Source: a virus. From it: a stretch of 64,000 bases of DNA. The notes under the pieces are model-generated. The model saw only the letters and a list, made by a program, of their open reading frames with translations. It was not told the DNA's origin and did no database searches. Shown piece by piece: positions 24,445-35,800 of the stretch. The translations under genes were made by a program, and so were the position numbers. The stretch is from the IMG/VR virus record IMGVR_UViG_3300047548_000772, positions 62,001 through 126,000 of that record. One strand, given 5' to 3'. Each line of letters begins with the position of its first letter. The first letter of the stretch is position 1.

Positions 24445-25986
24445 TTAGTTCTTAATACTAACAATGGCTTCTACTGTACCTTCGCCATCAGTTAATTTAT
24501 CTGTTAGTGCGCGGCCAATTACGTTAAACGGTGTTAACTCTTCTTTGGCTGCGCTACGAGCAATACCCCATCCTGCGCAAACTAAACGATCGCCTTTGCG
24601 TACAATACCTGTACATAATACAGGAACTCGTCCAGTCATTGCAATAGCAGGGTGAGTTAAATCGTCACCAGCGCCGCCATTCATTGTAAACGCAGGGCGT
24701 GTACTTACAACGCCAAATACGTTTTCGCTTAATTCATCAATAGCACGTGTGATTTCGGCAGCACCGCCAATTTCAACAATGGTGCCGGGTGTGTATGTTT
24801 CATCTGCTGCAAAACGTTCTGCAACGTCAGCGTACAATGCAGTGGTCGCTGTGGCAAAAATCTTATTGAAATATCCAGTTGAACTACCAATATTACCAAC
24901 ACCGTTGGCGTTGTTGTTTATTATATTACCCAACGAAACAGTTGATGTACCAAAGTTTGCACCACCCGAATATGTGATGTTGCCTGCATTTAATGTTCCG
25001 CAAGTTACAGCACCTACAACAGAAATATTACCAACTTGGGCGTTTCCTGCAATATTTAATGCACCCGAAACTGAAGAAATTGCACCGTTAACTGATAAGT
25101 TTGAGTTAACAACTACGTTGCTTGTTGAACCAACCACAGTAATAGCGTTTGTAGGTGTGCCACCATCGTTTACACGAATGTAAACGTTACCGTTTTCTGT
25201 TTGGTTGTAGATATAACCGTCATTGCCGTTAACGTAGACATTAACGTCTTGGTTAACACCAACGTATAAACCATTGTCATTTAAAACACTTAGGTTGCCA
25301 ACTGTAGATGTGTTTACATCTGAGCGCATAAACTGGCTAGCAGTAAAGCCACCGAATGTTTCTGCGCTGGTTGCGGTACCAACAAACATTGCTTCGCCAG
25401 AAGCAACAGTGGTACTCATATTTAAACCAGGGTTAATTGTAGCAAACCCTGAAATAGCAACTGCTGGAGTAAAAGTAGCTGAGTTAGAGAAGATCGAAAC
25501 AACTTGGTTGTTAACGTACATCTTAACAATAACGTGATCAGCACCAGGCGAAGTATCTGTTACTGTATCAACAATAGCACCCGAAGTACCTGTGCCCGAA
25601 GTGTACGAAGGACCAACAAGAATATAACTAGTGCCGTTATAAATTTTTAACTGTTGGTTAACTGTGTCAAACCACAAATCGCCAGTGACGCTACCGGTCG
25701 GTGCGCTAGCTTGCGAAGTTGCAGCTGATAAGACTTTAAATGATGAGCCGTTATAAACCTTTAACAGACTAGTACTAGTATCGTACCATAGTTGACCTGT
25801 CAGTGGCGCTGTAGGTGGCGTTGAATTTGCACCATTTTCTAGTAGATGAATAAAGTTATCATCTAAAAATTGACCATATCCAGCATAATTTTTACCCACT
25901 AGGGTCATGCTAGAATCGGTATTAATGGTACCATCTGCGATTGTCGCAAAAATTGTACCATTTGTTAGGTTAATTGTATAAGCCAT
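24445..25986 (-). CDS. Tail-fibre-like virion protein
   Basis: A 513-residue protein. Near the N-terminus two copies of an LW(Y/F)DT......LK(V/I)YNG(S/T)S unit occur, as in many phage fibre proteins. A long beta-rich shaft with many Gly, Asn and Val follows. The C-terminal part, ADVAERFAADETYTPGTIVEIGG and then NVFGVVSTRP, GRVPVLCTG and VIGRALTDK, resembles the conserved tip or chaperone-like domain of fibre-type proteins in T4-like cyanophages. It has its own late promoter directly upstream. It may be a short fibre or adhesin; the receptor is not known. Confidence 0.85.
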   Translation of the reverse strand: MAYTINLTNGTIFATIADGTINTDSSMTLVGKNYAGYGQFLDDNFIHLLENGANSTPPTAPLTGQLWYDTSTSLLKVYNGSSFKVLSAATSQASAPTGSVTGDLWFDTVNQQLKIYNGTSYILVGPSYTSGTGTSGAIVDTVTDTSPGADHVIVKMYVNNQVVSIFSNSATFTPAVAISGFATINPGLNMSTTVASGEAMFVGTATSAETFGGFTASQFMRSDVNTSTVGNLSVLNDNGLYVGVNQDVNVYVNGNDGYIYNQTENGNVYIRVNDGGTPTNAITVVGSTSNVVVNSNLSVNGAISSVSGALNIAGNAQVGNISVVGAVTCGTLNAGNITYSGGANFGTSTVSLGNIINNNANGVGNIGSSTGYFNKIFATATTALYADVAERFAADETYTPGTIVEIGGAAEITRAIDELSENVFGVVSTRPAFTMNGGAGDDLTHPAIAMTGRVPVLCTGIVRKGDRLVCAGWGIARSAAKEELTPFNVIGRALTDKLTDGEGTVEAIVSIKN

Positions 25987-26029
25987 CTTCTACTTTACTC
26001 CGCTATTAGAATTATTTAGCATTTCTTTA

Positions 26030-26049
26030 TCTGCATATATTTATGCAGA
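26030..26049 (-). promoter_or_regulatory. Late promoter inside a perfect palindrome
   Basis: On the minus strand 26045-26038 reads CATAAATA, a match to the NATAAATA late promoter of T4-like marine phages. It serves the fibre gene that starts at 25986, leaving a leader of about 45 bases. The box overlaps the last codon of the upstream gene and is enclosed by an 8-bp inverted repeat, TCTGCATA/TATGCAGA. Confidence 0.7.
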
Positions 26050-26646
26050 ACTTAAATTAGTTAAGGTCTGGATACGAATTGTGTAATCAATTTGAATCTG
26101 ACGATTTAAGCTCTTTTGAACTGGGTGAAAAATCACGTGGGTTACTAAACGTAAATCCTCGGCAGATCCGTTCCAAGTCTTAACACCTAGTTCGTCAAAT
26201 ACGTATTCACCGTTAAAGTTAGTCGAGTTATCAAATGCTTGTTGCCCGGCAGGTTCGCCGTAGTCAAGCAAACATGTGATCAAAATGTCTGTGTAAACTG
26301 TGCCTGTTGTGTGCAATACTGTGATCTTATTACGAGCAGGGTCTGTGTTAGTTGATGAGTTATCGTCAACTACTTTGCTGTATGTTTGGTTGTACAAGTC
26401 GGCGTTTTCGCCGGTGGTATTTGGTGGCAAATAAGTGATGACTCCAGTTGGGTCAACACTGGCGCCGCCGTTGCCAAATGCCATAGCATAAATTTGGCCA
26501 ATAGGCTTATTAGAAATAGCATTAGCTAAACTAACGGACATGTTTTCGTAATGGATAGCATTATGCTTATCTACAAAAACTTCGCCGCTATTTGGGTCGT
26601 GAATCTTTAAAAATCCATCAATTTTTACTGGTCCGTTAATAATCAT
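26041..26646 (-). CDS. Virion structural protein, fibre-associated
   Basis: A 201-residue protein starting MIINGPVKIDGFLKIHDPN, then VDKHNAIHYENMSVSLANAI. The body describes a beta-rich fold with FGNGGASVDPTGVITYLPPN, a pattern I associate with structural genes next to the fibre genes of cyanophages. The first 30 residues closely resemble the end of the 52-residue protein encoded just upstream. Its ATG overlaps that gene's stop (ATGA). Function in the particle unknown; a baseplate-fibre connector would fit the position. Confidence 0.8.
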   Translation of the reverse strand: MIINGPVKIDGFLKIHDPNSGEVFVDKHNAIHYENMSVSLANAISNKPIGQIYAMAFGNGGASVDPTGVITYLPPNTTGENADLYNQTYSKVVDDNSSTNTDPARNKITVLHTTGTVYTDILITCLLDYGEPAGQQAFDNSTNFNGEYVFDELGVKTWNGSAEDLRLVTHVIFHPVQKSLNRQIQIDYTIRIQTLTNLSSA

Positions 26647-26801
26647 GCTCTAACCTCTACAAAAGTTTCGTTGGTATTTGGATCATAAATCTTTACAAAC
26701 CCAGAAATGTCAAGTCCGCCTAATTCGTTGGGCTTGCGCACAGGCTTTGTTTGTTGCTGAGCCTGTGCTTGCTGTTCAGTTGGTTGTGTGTTATTGTCCA
26801 T
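26643..26801 (-). CDS. 52-residue protein related to the N-terminus of the next gene product
   Basis: A short gene with ATG at 26801 and TGA overlapping the next ATG. The first 22 residues are Gln/Thr-rich (EQQAQAQQQTKPVRKP). The rest, LGGLDISGFVKIYDPNTNETF, matches the pattern I-x-GF-x-KI-x-DPN-x-x-x-x-(F/V)V at the start of the 201-residue protein downstream. It therefore looks like a stand-alone copy of that N-terminal module, possibly a peptide tag or connector used to attach to the same partner. Confidence 0.8.
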   Translation of the reverse strand: MDNNTQPTEQQAQAQQQTKPVRKPNELGGLDISGFVKIYDPNTNETFVEVRA

Positions 26802-26806
26802 GATAC

Positions 26807-26814
26807 TATTTATC
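26807..26814 (-). promoter_or_regulatory. NATAAATA-like box directly upstream of the 52-residue gene
   Basis: GATAAATA is read on the minus strand with only 5 bases between it and the ATG at 26801. If it is a working late promoter the message would begin at or next to the start codon. An AGGA overlapping the box could instead be a distant ribosome binding site for read-through RNA. Confidence 0.4.
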
Positions 26815-26821
26815 CTAAAAA

Positions 26822-29800
26822 TTACGCCTGTCCGCGAATAAACTTAGCAGCCTTTGTTGTTTGCTCCTGTAAGGCAATACCATTGCTAGCAGTACCTACT
26901 CCTTGTGCATACATCACATGTGCTTCAACAATATAAACATTTACTTCAACCCCTTCAGCAGGTGGTGTTGTAATTTGTACTGCTACTGTTGGGCTTATTG
27001 ACGAAACAACATAGGCCCCTGTGCCAGGTAGTAATTCAGTACCTCCAACTCGAACACGCACCGCACCTTCCATTGCTGCTGTCATATCAGCATAGAACGG
27101 TAAATCTGTAGCAAAAGTATCAGTTACCCCGTCACCGTAGAATGTATTGTTGTGTACCTGTTGTTGGTAGTAAGCAGGAAGTGCTTCTCCTCGACCGATG
27201 TCGTAAACGGCTGCGCCAACATAGTGATGGTCAGCAGCAGTACCAGCAACACCTCGTCGTAACCCAGAAACAGTATTAGATTCTACATCTCGATTACGGT
27301 ATGTGATGCGTTCGCCGTTGATTGTAATTACACCAAAAATACCAATTGCTAAGTTTGGTTCCGATAAATGGCTTGCGTCTGCGACATAAATCACATCAGC
27401 GTCTGCAGTTAAATCTGCAACTAATTCTGTTGTTGTATTTGGAGTCATACGATAGAGGACCTGATTTCCTCTCATGTCTTGGAAAATACGGAACTCCATA
27501 GCGTCTGGTACCACTGATTGAGTAAAGCTAGTAATTACAACTACGTCACCAAGACTGATGATAGGGCCAGTTAATTGAACAACTGTGCCGCTAACAGTAT
27601 AACCTTCACCAAATGCCAAACGTTTACCATTTTTAGTTACCCACAAACGTTCTGGATTTAGAATAGCTCTGCCTGTATCAAAGTTATTGCTATAAATTAC
27701 AACGCCAGCAGCATAGTCATATGTGCCCGGGCCACCAGTGACTAAACCAGAATCGAAATCAGTTTCGTCGTAACCTTCTGATTCTAGTGCACCAGTTGTT
27801 GTTGGACCCACAAATACTTGTGTTAACAAATCTTGTTGGCGTGTGTCACCCCAAGTTGTAACTGCAATAGGCGCACCAGGAATAGCACTTACATAAAGTG
27901 TTAAAAGATTGTTTCCTGGATTGATTGTATAATCTGCATCGGTTGTTACAGCAATGTAGATGTGTGCGCCAGCAGCAGGTGCTGTGAAGAATGAAATGTA
28001 ACGATTATTGGTACCAGTCCAAGGAGATAACGAAAAATCAAGACTTGGGTACTTGCGCACATTGTCAACAAACACAATTACTTCGTTGCTAGCAATGTAT
28101 TGCTGGTTTGTGCCGGCGCGGGTTGGAAGTGCGTATTCAACAGTTAAGTTATCACCATAATACTCAATACCTTCCGCAGGACGTAAGCGTAACCCGCTAC
28201 GCTCAACTACTGCATTGATCATGTTAGTGTAGACTAAGCTGTTGGTTAGATTGTAGGTCGATGAACCAGTATATGGAATATACTGAGTAACCGGATAACT
28301 GTAGTCGTACTGTACCGGAGTTTGCACGCCAAAGGCAGCAACAAACACACGATCTAAATCAGTATATGTGTTATCAAAAGTAATTTCTGTAAAGAATGTT
28401 GCAAATGAATTATAAGTGTAATTGGTTATACGTTCGCCGTTGACAATTACTAATAGATCGTATATTTCGTTGAAGTTAACAGAAATAACTAGATTGTTAC
28501 CTACGTCACCACCAAGATAAGATTTGTAATAAAGTTGGTTGCCACCGCCCAATCCATAGACGTCAACTTCGATGTTGTTGCCATCAAACACACTAGCAGT
28601 TGTAGGTAAGATCTCAACTGTATATGTTGGCCAATCAATCATGTAATCAACGTTCGGAATTAATGACGCACCAGTAGTTAAATTAACTACTCTAACAGCA
28701 GTAACTTCGTCTGACATGCCGCCGAAATAAAAGCTAGAATGAATTATAGGTTCATAAACAAATGCTCGGCTGTACATTGGGAATCCATGACCGTTACCTG
28801 TCCAGTCTGCACCCGGGCGTGTGTAAACACGAAAATCTAATGTGTCGAATGTAGCGCCTGGTACTAACTCTTCAGGCGCATGACTCGAGTAAGTGTCTAC
28901 AAACTCACCGCCAGAAACAACTATTGGATTTGGTCCCAGGTTTGGTGGTGCGCCGTCGTATGCAGGTGCTGGTAAAATACCCAAATACGGATCCAAGAAT
29001 TCGCTTGTGTAAGTGGCATCTAAAATAGACGGATCATAAGTTGGGGCACCGTCGGGTAGATACGAAATGTTATCAAAAGGATTAATATCAAAGTTACCTA
29101 CGTCAAATCCAGTGTTTTGATCAAAGTTGACACCGTAAACTTGTACTCCTGGATAGTCAATACCATTGATTACTAATGCAAGTTCAAGACCAGGTTCGTT
29201 TATACCTGGATTATAGTAACCCATTACACGATTAGATGCGGTTAGATCTGCTGGGTCAACTTCGGTATAATACGCAGGATCAAACTGTGTGCCGCTGTTA
29301 ATATTTTCATTAACTTCGTATGCAGCATTATTGAAACGCACTAGTTGACCAGCATCGTAGTTAGTATTTTCTGTCCAGTCAATAACCGAGCTAGTGTAGT
29401 CAATACGGTCAAACTTGATAGTAGTCAAGAACGAACGCACTAGTTCGTTGTTCATTACTGGAACTGCCCATGCACCTGTACTATCTTCTCCTTCGATATA
29501 AATCGATGGAGTAAGTGTGTAGCCGGTACCTGGTGTTAGCACTTCAATATATCTAATTGTGCCATCAGTATAAAGTTGTACCGATAGTGTTGCTTCAACG
29601 ATGTTGTTAATGTTCGGATCCAACGGATTTGGAACTACTGTTGCCTTTGGTGGTAGTGTATAAGCACCACCAGCATCGATAATAGTTACGCTGTCAACAT
29701 ATAGTGTATAATTTTGGAACCATTGACTATAAGGAATTTGTTGCCAACCTGTCCACGAACCTGTGCGAGAACTAATTGGATCTAAAGGATATTCTGAATC

Positions 29801-32800
29801 ATCTAGTATTGGGCTTACGAATTGGCTAGCAGATTCATCAAAGTATGCCGGAACATCAAAATCAGTCAATGTGCCCTTGTAAGTATCAAATCCTTCGTAG
29901 CGTAGATTAAACTCACGAATTTGTACGTGATATGGTTTGACTTCTTTAATGTAATCAAGAACGAAATCTTGATTATCGCGACGATAAATTTGGTATGGTA
30001 ACAAGTCGCGAATCTTGTGGTTAACGTCGATTAGCGAGGTCTTGAACAACCAATCCGGTGACCCTTGCTCGGTCATAATAAATTCAAACGCAAGCATTAG
30101 TAGTTGGTTACGGTAGATTGCTAAATCGTCAATGAAGATTTCTTCATTGAGTGCTTTGAGTATTTGTCGAGTTTCAGCAATTGGTGCTTCGTCGAAGCGT
30201 TGAGAATCAAACACTTCAACATCGAAACCAAATGCTCCTTCGCCATAACTCCAAAGAACAGAACTAATAGCAATTGTACCATCCTCTAGTACTACACGAA
30301 CCCATTCGTACACCGGATCAACATCTGTTCCTGTGTTCTGATATTGATATACTTCGTATTTGCCAGAACTGTTCTTAAGAACTTTAACAGTTAAGTCAAC
30401 AACCGGAGTAATGCGTAGCAAGTCAGCATAGGTTGGAACTTCTAACAACGGTTTAACATTGTTATTATATCCTTGCTTAATCCAGTTGACATAGCTCCAA
30501 TATTGACGAGTGTCATAAGTTTGTACACGTGATAAATGTAACTCTCGTTCAACGCCTGTGCTGTTCATTTGCACAGTATAGATAGTCCATAAGCCTTCAA
30601 CGGTTTCGTCGCTGGCAACTAGATAGTTATAACCTAACGGTACTGCCCATAAATCTTGATAAGTTAGAATTTCATATGTAGCAACTCTCTTGTTCCACAG
30701 TCCAGATGAAGCACTCGGTTCTGGCTCTGCGCTATCAAGTAACGCAAAACTACGCATGTCAACAATTGGGTATAGTGACAAGATGTTGTTTGCGCGAGTT
30801 AGATAATTTTGTAGGGCTGCGAATCGATCAACAAACATCGATTGGCGTGGTCTAAACTGCACACCATAGCGGTTAGCAGGGCTTAGTGTTGGATCCGGAA
30901 CTAGTCCGCCAAGTGTATTTTCACCGCAGAAACTATCTAGCAACTTACGATATAGTCCTGCTTGGATAAATGCATCAGGATTGCCATCAGCAACTAAATC
31001 GTATTCGCTGTGGATATTGTCATCATTCTTGATACGATCAAAATTAACTGTTAAGATAGTATCTTGTGCAGAGATATATGGAGCACCGTTATACAATGCA
31101 ATTGCACTTGGCGCCACCGCAGCAGCATAAGGAATACCGGCACTCTTTGGATTTTCAATGTATTGTTTGATTGCCGCTGTGCTTAGATTTTTCTTAGCAA
31201 ATGTAGCAACTTCTGGAATGTCTTTGACCCAGAAGAAATAACGAGTTTCAAACACGCCAGTATTAGAGTTTAACTTAGTATTAACTGTGTAACTTGTTGT
31301 ACTGTAAGGAGTACCAACACCAACAGTATCTACATAGTCTGCTGGCGGAACTGAACTACCAATCCACTGATAAACATCAACACTTGACCCAGGGAATACT
31401 TGTCCCCAACGGCGCGAAGCATATTGTAGTGTACTTTGATGATAATCAACAAAACGTACTGTGCTTAGATCCCACCAAATTTCTCCAAGATGTTCTTCAC
31501 CCCAGGTAATTCCATTGTTGTTTTCTGTACCAACGTTATACATTGCCGGATCTCTTGCGCCAAGGAAGTCAATGTTCTGACGAGCAGCACCAAGAATCTT
31601 TCCTTGTAACGGATCGATAAAGTCAAAGTATTGTGTAACACCCGATGTTAAGCGGTCGTATGTGTAAATAGAATCTAATAGGTACACATCAACTACAGGT
31701 TGTTGAGTATAAATTGCTTGCCATGCAGGAGTGCGTGTTGGGTTTTCAAATTGCACTAAGCCGCCGACTACAGTTGAATCGCCGTCGGTTCGATCGCTTG
31801 GTGCGCCAACTAATAAATTAGCGCCAACATAACTTACACTCTGTCCAAACTTCTCCATTGATTTTAGCGACGGATCGTATAGTTGCTGCCCAAACACGAA
31901 TTTAGTGATATCGTTGATTGATCCAGCTGGACTTGTTCCAATATAATCAAATGTATAAGCAACACCGCTTTGATCAGCAGCTGAGTAGAAGTTTGTAGTA
32001 TTGAAATCAAAGGTTGTTTCGCCACCGTCGAAAGTTACAGGTTCTTGAGCTTCACCGTCGGGGGCACCAACTGTTAATGTTAAGTTATTTTTGCCTGCGT
32101 TAACGCTGGTACCAAAGTGTGCGTAAGCAGTTTCGTTTGGTGAGCGAAGTGTTTGAGACCAAATAAATGTGCTGATACCTAGATCAGTAAACAAGTTATT
32201 TGTTCCAGGACCTGGCAAAACTTCTAGTTTGTTAAATGCTGTTGCTGCTGCGTCATCAACAATACTAATTGTTAAATAGCCGTTTGAACTAAATGCAGTA
32301 ACATTAGGTACATTGGCATCAATAATATTTTGTGCAAAATTATCAACCCAGGTTGATACAGTCCAATAATTAGTGTCTGATATAGCAATGCCAATAGGTA
32401 CATTCTGTGATGCTCGGTAAATGTCAGAACCATTGATAACAAATGTGCCGGCGGCCCATGTTACTAGACTATTCCACGAAGTTGGTTCAACAACGCTAAC
32501 CGAATAATTGTTAATATATAAAATATCCCCTGGTGTTAGCGTTGGATCTTGGTTCGCTGTGGTTACTACACCAAATTGACGAATTTGATTGATCCAACGA
32601 TCTGTGCTACCAGCTTCAGGTAAGTTAATTGAGTCGTTAGGTACGCCAATGTAGGTAGTGCAATTTGTAGGGCATACGTCAATAGCAGCACCAAACAATT
32701 GTTTTTCATGAGGATTATTAGAGATAATTGTTTGTACGTTGAAGAAATTATTTGTAGCAATTTCAACTGCGTCGCCTACGGATAATACACCGTTGTTAAT

Positions 32801-35800
32801 TGTAACAATTGTTGACCCTGCACTATACTCAACGGTATATTGTCCGTTGTTGTTATAACCGTTATCAATTGTCAAGAACGAACCTTGTACACTTACCCAG
32901 ACCGGTTCGGGGATTTCAAAATCAAAAGTAAATTGATTGTTAGATACGTCTGCAACTGTAAACTCTTGCACGGTGCGGTGGATATAGTGTGCAGATCCAG
33001 CACGAACAAATGTGCTCACAGTATTATCAGGTGCACCAACAATAATATCACTGCCATCATTGCCAACGGTCACAGAATGACCAAATCTAGCAAGCCCAGT
33101 TAAACCACCAACTGTAAACTGATCAACATATCTAAAGTATGTTCCTGATGAAATTAACAAGTTACCGTTGTTAATAGGATTTAACAAGGTTAATGTAGCA
33201 ACTGTCGACCCATCGTCAATAGGATCAAACGTGTAATCGATTCCTGGGCGCAAAATAGTTTCGTTGTTATAAACTGTAATTGATTCTGCGCTAGTCGCAG
33301 TATAAATGCTAGTTAAATCAAAATCATTAGTAGGCGCCCAATATAAAGTGTCAGGAATATTAACGCCTACTGGAACATCATCAATAGCAACATAAATGTC
33401 ATGATTGATGTCAATTACATACTGACCTTCGGTCCAAGTTTGAGTGTTTAGCCACACATCAATTGGGAACGATTTACTTTGATTGCGAATTACTCTTATC
33501 TCATCGCCTGGGTTTGGTGCTACGTTAAACACAACTCCAGTGCCATTGTATGAATAGTCACGATCGGTTCCTGAAACATTTGGATACTTAGGAATGTTAT
33601 TTACAGTAACGCCTAGCTGTAGTGCGCCAACTGAAAGATCTGTACCATTGACAATAACAGTATCGTTTGTAGCGAATGTAACAGTTGACCCGTCACCGAT
33701 AAATTCTTTAACTTGGAATTCAACATCTACACGAGAGTAAGCCATTGCTGAATCGTTAGACGGAGAGCCAACATAGATCCAACGCTCGTCGGGACTAATA
33801 GCAACACTATATCCAAATTCGTCTGTGCCTACCGATGTTGGCGGAACTAGTAGTTGTGTTGGAATGTAATCGCCGGTATTAGGGTTTCTATAAACTACGC
33901 CGGCATGACCGCGGTCACCAGTTAACGATGGTGCACCAATAACAGCCCAGGTGTTACTACCAGCATCAATAGACCAACCATAGTTTTCCATGTCAGTTGT
34001 TGTACTTGCTGTTAAAACAGCAGTTTCAACATACTTGCCATTGTTGTCTAAAGCAAATCCATGAACTGCACCTTTGTTGTTGCCGTAACCTGGAGCACCG
34101 ACTAATGCGCCCGGAATGACAAAGCCTTGTGCAACCGACCAACCAAATTTTTCGCCAGCCTGTGCTCCGCCTTCGACATCTTGAACGACTGTAAACGGTT
34201 GTGTCTTACGATAAACTGCCCATGTGTCATCTCCGATGTTATCGATCCATACTTGTGCACCTGGCAATAGGCTGTTAACATATGGCAATGATGCAACTTG
34301 GTTAGGTGTTGCAACACGCATAGTTCCAAGATAGAAACAACGACCGTCGCCCGATAATGAGGTGGTGGTTCCAAGCAACGACAACGCAATAGTAATTGTG
34401 TATAGACTTGGAACAGTCAAGACATCATACACGCCATCAACGTCTGCGCTAAACTGTTTTATAATAATCTTTTGATTTGGTGTTAGTCCATGTTGGTTGT
34501 TGAATGTAACAGTTGATGTACCGTTTAAATTATCTTTGACTAAGATAACAGAACCATTAGACAAATTAGTTCTATAGATGCCCCAATTGTAGTCGTTAAC
34601 TTTGGCTACCCAAATTGGTGTTCCAACGATTAAGTTAGCTTCGCCAACTGTGTTAGTGTAGTCTGCGATAGCTTGAGGTAAACTTGCCCAGTCAAATGCT
34701 TTAACTGGCACATCATCATAGTTTACATAACCAGCACTTGGTAAACTTATGTCTGTGCTTACCAAGGTTGTTGTTGGTAAAATATCTGGACCGGTAATCT
34801 TATAACTTTCTTTCCAAAGTGTGTTATAAGTTACTGTTTGATCTGCAGTACTTTCCTGCCCAGGAGATATAATTTGAATAGTTGAAGGATTTGATTCTAA
34901 CAATGCTTGATTCAAACGAATCTCAAAATATGCGCGGCTAGCAGTTGCGCCGTAACTTGCACGTTGGATTGCCCAGTTTTCAAAAATTTCGTACTCAGCA
35001 ACTTCTTTGTTTAGATTAGCGCGAGTGAAGATATCTGTAGCACGTTTAGTACCTTTGGTGCCAAGGAATTGTTGATACAAGTTAACCTGACTAATGTCGT
35101 CAAGATTTAATGCTTGCATGTATTCGCGAGGACGGAACCCGATTAAGCCAAATGACAACAAATCTGCATCTCGTTCAAGGTTGGCAGAGTAAGTGTTATA
35201 AAAGTTACGAATTAATTCATCCTTGGTTGCTAAGTTAGGTAGCAAGCCCTTTTGAATTTGATTGTAATCGCTCTTGATCCACACAGAAAAATCAAATGCT
35301 TCTGCAGGTGGAATTACCTTGGCAGCAGACCAATAGGTACCCTTATAAAGAACAATTTGTCCTTTACTATAAGTTGTATTTGGACGCCACTCAGTGATGT
35401 TATCCTGGTTAAGGATAAAGCCTTGAGCATCAAGTTGTCCGTTCCAGTCATAGGTGGTGTAACCATTGAATAGCAATCTGCTTTGGCGTGCACCAGTGAT
35501 TGGCTTGTAGATCAAATCATTGAAAACGCTAGTATTGTCAAAAACAATAATATTTTCATAGGCTGTAAACTTAGCATACAAGTAGTTAAATGTCTGGTTG
35601 TTAATTCCAGTTAACTTTAATGTGTTGTCGATTCGATCAACCACATAGTCTTGATTTGCTAAAGGTTGTTTGTTCTGATTTAAAATAATATCGTCAATGG
35701 TAATAACATTGAGAGGTTCGACAATTTGACCTTCTCGTGTAATCTCTAAAACATTAGCTGCTGGATTGAGATTGATTAGGCTACCTGGACCCCATCCTTG

